Below are positions 60,154 to 64,000 of a stretch of DNA of 64,000 nt, one piece after another. Position numbers and translations under genes: made by a program. This DNA comes from Limnobacter thiooxidans (GTDB lineage: Bacteria > Pseudomonadota > Gammaproteobacteria > Burkholderiales > Burkholderiaceae_B): NCBI RefSeq assembly GCF_036323495.1, contig NZ_AP028947.1, forward strand, positions 1,302,001-1,366,000, in the 5' to 3' direction. The notes under the pieces are model-generated. The model was not told the origin of the DNA, did not search any database, and saw only the letters and a list, made by a program, of their open reading frames with translations. Position 1 is the stretch's first letter. Every line of letters begins with the position of its first letter.

Positions 60154-61416
60154 ATGGCCGATTCAACCATTATTGATCGCAGGCTCAACGGCAAAAACAG
60201 AAGCCTGCCCAACCGCGAGCGCTTTATTCGGCGTTACAAAACGCAATTGAAAAAGGCGGTCGGGGATGTGGCAGGTGAATCCTCCATTTCCGAAGTTAAC
60301 GGGGATGGCAAGGTCAAGGTTCGCATTCCGACGCGTGAAGTGTCGGAACCCAACTTTGTGTTCGGCCAAGGTGGTAGTACCGAACAGGTTGTTCCGGGCA
60401 ACAAGGACTTTGTGCCCGGAGACCGTATTCCCCGTCCAAGCGGAGGCGGTGAGGGGCAGGGTGGTGGCAAACCAGGCAAGGGCGAAGGCGACGATGCGTT
60501 TACCTTTGTGTTGTCGCGGGAAGAGTTTTTGAATCTGTATTTTGATGACCTTGAGCTGCCTGAATTGCTGAAGCGGGAAATCTCTTCCGTCAAACGCATG
60601 AAAAGCCGAAATGTCGGGTATTCGCGTTCTGGTGCGCCCACGTCGCTGTCTGTACTGCGAACCATGAAAGCCTCGCTGATGCGTCGTGTGGCTCTGGAGC
60701 CTCGGGGTGACGATGAAGATGACCCTGAAAATTCCGAACTTGATCTGGAATCAGACCCGCTGAAGCAGGCCAGAAAAAAACCGAATGTGCCTTTTCTGGA
60801 CGAAGTAGACCTGCGCTATCGCAACCGGGTTACTTACCCCGAACCCTCCACCAACGCGGTCATGTTTTGTCTCATGGATGTGTCCGCATCCATGGATGAA
60901 GCGAAAAAGGACCTCGCCAAACGCTTCTATACTCTGTTGTACCTTTTTCTGACCCGCAAGTATGAAGAGGTGAAACTGGTTTTCATACGACACACTGACG
61001 AGGCCGAAGAAGTCAGCGAAGAGGACTTTTTTTATGGCAAAAAAAGTGGTGGCACCGAAATCATGCCAGCCATGGAGCTGATGCACCAGATCATTGAAAC
61101 CCGCTACCCGGGCAGTGCCTGGAATGTCTACGTGGCCCAGGCCTCGGACGGTGACGCCACCTCCAGAGATGCACGGGCCAGCGCGGAGTACCTGTCTTCC
61201 AAAATCATGCCGCATGTGCGTTACTACGCATACGTGGAAACCATGCCCACGCCAATGTTCGGGATGGCCCGTGCGTCGGACCTCTGGGAGAGTTTTGAGC
61301 GGCTCGAGGACAGCTTTGCAGGTCACTTTGCCATGCGCAAATTGTTCAATCGGCGAGACATTTACCCTGTCTTTCGTGGATTGTTTGAGAGAAAAGAAGT
61401 CGCCTTTGGGCGCTAG
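60154..61416 (+). CDS. yeaH: YeaH/YhbH family protein (DUF444), VWA-like
   Basis: A 420-residue cytoplasmic protein of the DUF444 family. It starts with a conserved basic segment (IIDRRLNGKNRSLPNRERFIRRYK), has a Gly-rich linker (about residues 95-115) and a VWA-like domain with the MIDAS motif DVSASMDEAKKDLAKRF, then SGGTEIMPAMELMHQII and QASDGDATSRD. It is found beside PrkA in nearly all genomes that have both, so it is taken to work with the kinase, but its molecular job is not known. AGGAG lies 7 bases before the ATG. Confidence 0.92.
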   Translation: MADSTIIDRRLNGKNRSLPNRERFIRRYKTQLKKAVGDVAGESSISEVNGDGKVKVRIPTREVSEPNFVFGQGGSTEQVVPGNKDFVPGDRIPRPSGGGEGQGGGKPGKGEGDDAFTFVLSREEFLNLYFDDLELPELLKREISSVKRMKSRNVGYSRSGAPTSLSVLRTMKASLMRRVALEPRGDDEDDPENSELDLESDPLKQARKKPNVPFLDEVDLRYRNRVTYPEPSTNAVMFCLMDVSASMDEAKKDLAKRFYTLLYLFLTRKYEEVKLVFIRHTDEAEEVSEEDFFYGKKSGGTEIMPAMELMHQIIETRYPGSAWNVYVAQASDGDATSRDARASAEYLSSKIMPHVRYYAYVETMPTPMFGMARASDLWESFERLEDSFAGHFAMRKLFNRRDIYPVFRGLFERKEVAFGR

Positions 61417-61428
61417 GAGTGGCAAATT

Positions 61429-62895
61429 ATGGCTCAGCAACTCGACCTGGCTGGCAATGAGTGGACATTTGACCTGCTGCGAGACATCGACACGCAGTTG
61501 CACGACATTACCGCAAACAAATTCAAGCTGGATACCTTTCCAAATCAGATAGAGGTCATCAGTGCCGAGCAAATGCTCGACGCCTATTCCAGCGCGGCCA
61601 TGCCAGTGATGTACCCCCACTGGAGCTATGGCAAGTCATTCTCGGTCAATGAACACCTGTATGAAACCGGGCAGCAAAACCTGGCCTATGAAGTAGTCAT
61701 CAATTCCAACCCCTGCATTTCCTACCTCATGGAAGAAAACACCATGACCATGCAGACCTTGGTGATTGCTCATGCCTGTTATGGTCACAACTCGTTTTTC
61801 AAGGGCAATTACCTGTTTCGGCAATGGACCCAGGCTGATGCCATCATCGATTACCTCGTGTTTGCCAAAAAGTATGTGATGGAGTGCGAGGAGAAGTATG
61901 GCTTCGACGCGGTCGAGGAAATCCTGGACGCTGCACACGCCATTCAGAATTTTGGCGTAGACCGTTACAAGCGCCGCTTTGAGTCCGAGGCAGCACTCAA
62001 AGTCAAACGGGACGATCTCGCCGAGGAAAAGCGCCGACAGTACGATGAAATCATGGCCAAGGTCTCGCCCGTTGAGGCCGCACAAATTGAGCGTCAACAA
62101 GACAATTATCCGCGTGAACCTGTCGAGAACTTGCTGTATTTCATTGAAAAAGAAGCACCCAAGCTGCGCGACTGGGAACGCGAACTGGTTCGCATTGTCC
62201 GCAAGATGTCCCAATACTTTTATCCCCAGGGTCAAACCAAGGTCATGAACGAAGGTTGGGCCAGCTTTTGGCACTACACGCTGTTGAATAGTCTGTACGA
62301 TGAAAAACTGGTGTCGGATGGTTTCATGCTTGAGTTCCTGACCTCTCATACCAATGTGGTGTTTCAACCCGATTCACGCGATGGTCGTTTTCGCGCACTG
62401 AATCCGTATGCGCTGGGTTTTGCCATGTTCAGCGACATTCGTCGCATGTGTGAAAAACCCACCGAGGAAGACAAACGCTGGTTTCCCGACCTTGCTGGTA
62501 CGGGCAATTGGTTGAAAGCGATTGACTTTGCAATGCGCAATTTCAAGGATGAATCATTCATTCGCCAGTTTCTGTCACCCAAAGTGATTCGGGATTTCCG
62601 CCTGTTCACGATTGCTGACCACAAGTCTGAAAATGAACTGTTCATCGACAGCATTCACAATGACGAAGGCTATCGTCGAATTCGTACACTATTGGCCAAC
62701 CAGTATTCCCGTGAAAGCATGGTCCCTGATATTCAAGTGACATCGTATGCCCGAATGACAGATCGTTCGCTGACACTGACCCACATGAGTCGGCGTGGAC
62801 GTCCACTGAACGAGGATGAGGCAGAAAAAACGCTGGCGCAAATCGAACGGTTATGGGGTTTCCCGGTTCACCTGGAAACTTCGGATGTTCATTGA
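61429..62895 (+). CDS. SpoVR family protein (YcgB)
   Basis: A 488-residue cytoplasmic protein of the SpoVR/YcgB family. Typical segments are AMPVMYPHWSYGKSFSVNEHLYETGQQNLAYEVVINSNPCISYLMEENTM (in part), AHACYGHNSFFKGNYLF and NEGWASFWHYTLLNSLY. It is the third member of the stress module with PrkA and YeaH. The biochemical role is unknown. ATG at 61429 follows AGGAG. Its stop overlaps the start of the next gene by 11 bases, so the aminotransferase homologue is translated from the same message. Confidence 0.92.
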   Translation: MAQQLDLAGNEWTFDLLRDIDTQLHDITANKFKLDTFPNQIEVISAEQMLDAYSSAAMPVMYPHWSYGKSFSVNEHLYETGQQNLAYEVVINSNPCISYLMEENTMTMQTLVIAHACYGHNSFFKGNYLFRQWTQADAIIDYLVFAKKYVMECEEKYGFDAVEEILDAAHAIQNFGVDRYKRRFESEAALKVKRDDLAEEKRRQYDEIMAKVSPVEAAQIERQQDNYPREPVENLLYFIEKEAPKLRDWERELVRIVRKMSQYFYPQGQTKVMNEGWASFWHYTLLNSLYDEKLVSDGFMLEFLTSHTNVVFQPDSRDGRFRALNPYALGFAMFSDIRRMCEKPTEEDKRWFPDLAGTGNWLKAIDFAMRNFKDESFIRQFLSPKVIRDFRLFTIADHKSENELFIDSIHNDEGYRRIRTLLANQYSRESMVPDIQVTSYARMTDRSLTLTHMSRRGRPLNEDEAEKTLAQIERLWGFPVHLETSDVH

Positions 62896-63859
62896 CACCC
62901 GGGTTTCCCAGCCGGCCAAGCTGGATTTGTCGGGGTCTGTCGCGCCTTTTGAACTGCCGCTGGCTGACATGCCGGCTTCAGTCTGGGCCCGCCCCGATGT
63001 GCTTCGATCCTGTTTTCATCTTGAAGCTGCACGGTACTTTGAATGTGAGTCAGTCCTGGCCGTCACCGGAATAGAAAGCGGTATCTCCGCACTCGCGCGT
63101 CTTTTCCAGACTTGGTACGGATCCATGCGTGTGGTACTCGCTGAGCCAAGTTTCGATCAGTGGGACAAACGCTTCCGCCGCGCCAACCACGTGGTGCTGG
63201 ATTGGCCGGTAGACCTGGTGCTGGAAGGCGATATTCCCGAATGTGATGTGGTGGTGCTCGGTCGGCCTGTCAACCCGACCTGTCAGATGATCGGGATCAA
63301 GCAGGTCAAGCTTTTGGCCAAGCGGCTCAGGGCACAAGGTGGCTGGCTCATTCTGGACGAGGCGTACCTCGATTGGACTGGTGAAGAGTCCTACGCTTCA
63401 TTCATTGAAGCAGAGCCTGCTATCGTTCTTCGATCTGTTGCCCCTTTCACTGGCTTGTCTGGGGCCAATCTGGCGTTTGTTTGTGGACCCAAGGCAGTTT
63501 GTACAGCCTTGCTCAATGAAGTTGGAACCCAGGCCGTGTCGTCCCCGCAGTGGTGGCTGGCCTTACAGTATTTCAAGGCAGACGCCTGGCGAGAAGAGCA
63601 GGTGGACCGTTTGGCGCAGGTGTGTGCTCGGCTGGAGGGGTTGTGGCGGTTGAAACTGGGGCCGGACGTATCAATTCACAGTGGCGGGTATTTCATCAGT
63701 TTTGTTCACCCGAACAGTGAGCAATGGGCCATGAAACTCGAGCACATGGGCGTGTTGGTTCGAACTTATCCCGCCGAGCAAAGTATTTTGCGTTGTGGCG
63801 TTCCCCGGGTTGAGCTGGATTGGGAACGGCTGGCGCTTGCCATCAACTCGCTGGACTGA
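62885..63859 (+). CDS. CobC/CobD-like PLP-fold protein lacking the PLP lysine
   Basis: A 324-residue fold-type I aminotransferase homologue of the threonine-phosphate decarboxylase group (cobalamin lower-ligand arm). Conserved parts include GIESGISALARL, RPVNPTCQMI (normally NPTG), the PLP-contacting Asp and Tyr in ILDEAYLDW (Asp158, Tyr161) and the C-terminal Arg region LRCGVPRVE. The expected lysine in the RSxTKFxGLxGxRLG loop is replaced: the sequence reads LRSVAPFTGLSGANLAFV (Pro at 187, codon CCT), so no Schiff base can form there. It may be a pseudoenzyme or have a changed role. The ATG at 62885 overlaps the SpoVR stop, so it probably belongs to the stress operon message. Confidence 0.75.
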   Translation: MFIDTRVSQPAKLDLSGSVAPFELPLADMPASVWARPDVLRSCFHLEAARYFECESVLAVTGIESGISALARLFQTWYGSMRVVLAEPSFDQWDKRFRRANHVVLDWPVDLVLEGDIPECDVVVLGRPVNPTCQMIGIKQVKLLAKRLRAQGGWLILDEAYLDWTGEESYASFIEAEPAIVLRSVAPFTGLSGANLAFVCGPKAVCTALLNEVGTQAVSSPQWWLALQYFKADAWREEQVDRLAQVCARLEGLWRLKLGPDVSIHSGGYFISFVHPNSEQWAMKLEHMGVLVRTYPAEQSILRCGVPRVELDWERLALAINSLD

Positions 63860-63875
63860 ATGTGACCGAGCGCTG

Positions 63876-64000
63876 TTATTCGTGCCGCATGACTTCTTCA
63901 ATACCGCGCTCGCGGGGTTTTGTGGACACCAGCAAGGTTTTGCACAAACGGTCTTGCGGAAATTGCCCATTCTTGTCGAAGAATGAATAGATGAATGCAA
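63876..64000 (-). CDS. C-terminal end of a minus-strand gene, product not recognised
   Basis: The minus strand reads from the window edge to a TAA at 63876-63878 and encodes about 40 residues including FIYSFFDKNGQFPQDRL and a charged end STKPRERGIEEVMRHE. The composition looks coding. The other frame in this place, which extends to 63671, runs antisense to the aminotransferase gene and is less likely. It is convergent with that gene. I do not recognise the product. Confidence 0.45.
   Translation of the reverse strand, partial: AFIYSFFDKNGQFPQDRLCKTLLVSTKPRERGIEEVMRHE

Noticed and set aside
63671..64000. Minus-strand open frame of 109 codons at the window end
   Set aside because: Most of it is antisense to the aminotransferase homologue; another frame ending at 63876 has a better coding look.

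Overview
The window looks like chromosomal DNA of a betaproteobacterium of the order Burkholderiales (moderate GC, roughly 50-55 % by eye). A genus such as Limnobacter is a guess from overall gene content, not something I can prove. Genes are dense, many are translationally coupled by ATGA/TTGA/GTGA overlaps, and GTG/TTG starts are common. I see no rRNA, tRNA, CRISPR array, insertion sequence or phage.

Layout. 1-2168: end of a peptide-type ABC importer (permease end, then a double ATPase). 2190-6437: conserved housekeeping block mltD / gloB / yafS-like methyltransferase / rnhA / dnaQ, in the same gene order as in E. coli. 6545-19926: a plus-strand run combining cyclic-nucleotide proteins (a cNMP-binding patatin lipase, an MBL-fold phosphodiesterase-like hydrolase, a CHASE2 adenylate cyclase) with a two-partner secretion system (TpsB, an 1800-residue TpsA) and a secreted double-FecR protein.

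19953-34335 is the most remarkable part. Seven minus-strand genes encode, in transcription order, a di-heme b-type membrane protein with two H-X13-H helices, a membrane-anchored decaheme cytochrome c, a lipoprotein with two GlcG/HbpS domains, an SH3-plus-beta-barrel outer-membrane protein, a decaheme cytochrome fused to an LVIVD propeller, a c554-like pentaheme cytochrome, and a cytoplasmic FAD / double cNMP-binding / four-[4Fe-4S] protein. Together they carry 25 c-type haem motifs and all the parts for carrying electrons between the quinone pool and the outer membrane, possibly gated by cAMP. Divergent from it, across a 40-bp interrupted palindrome, is a complete System I cytochrome c maturation operon (34463-41317) with a CcmA-CcmB fusion and a CcmH that lacks its signal peptide.

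41461-46736: a PAS protein coupled to a CheB-CheR-PAS fusion, convergent with a large orphan protein whose C-terminal part resembles a Josephin-type cysteine protease. 46863-53170: ettA, a rubredoxin-reductase-like flavoprotein, a BamE-like lipoprotein, an M48 protease, a saccharopine-dehydrogenase-like reductase and an SRPBCC protein. 53550-57942: fadE and an LplT-like transporter with what looks like a decayed acyltransferase tail. 58054-62895: prkA-yeaH-spoVR stress-kinase operon behind a good sigma-54 promoter, followed by an overlapping CobC/CobD-like aminotransferase homologue that has lost the PLP lysine, and the end of a minus-strand gene at the window edge.
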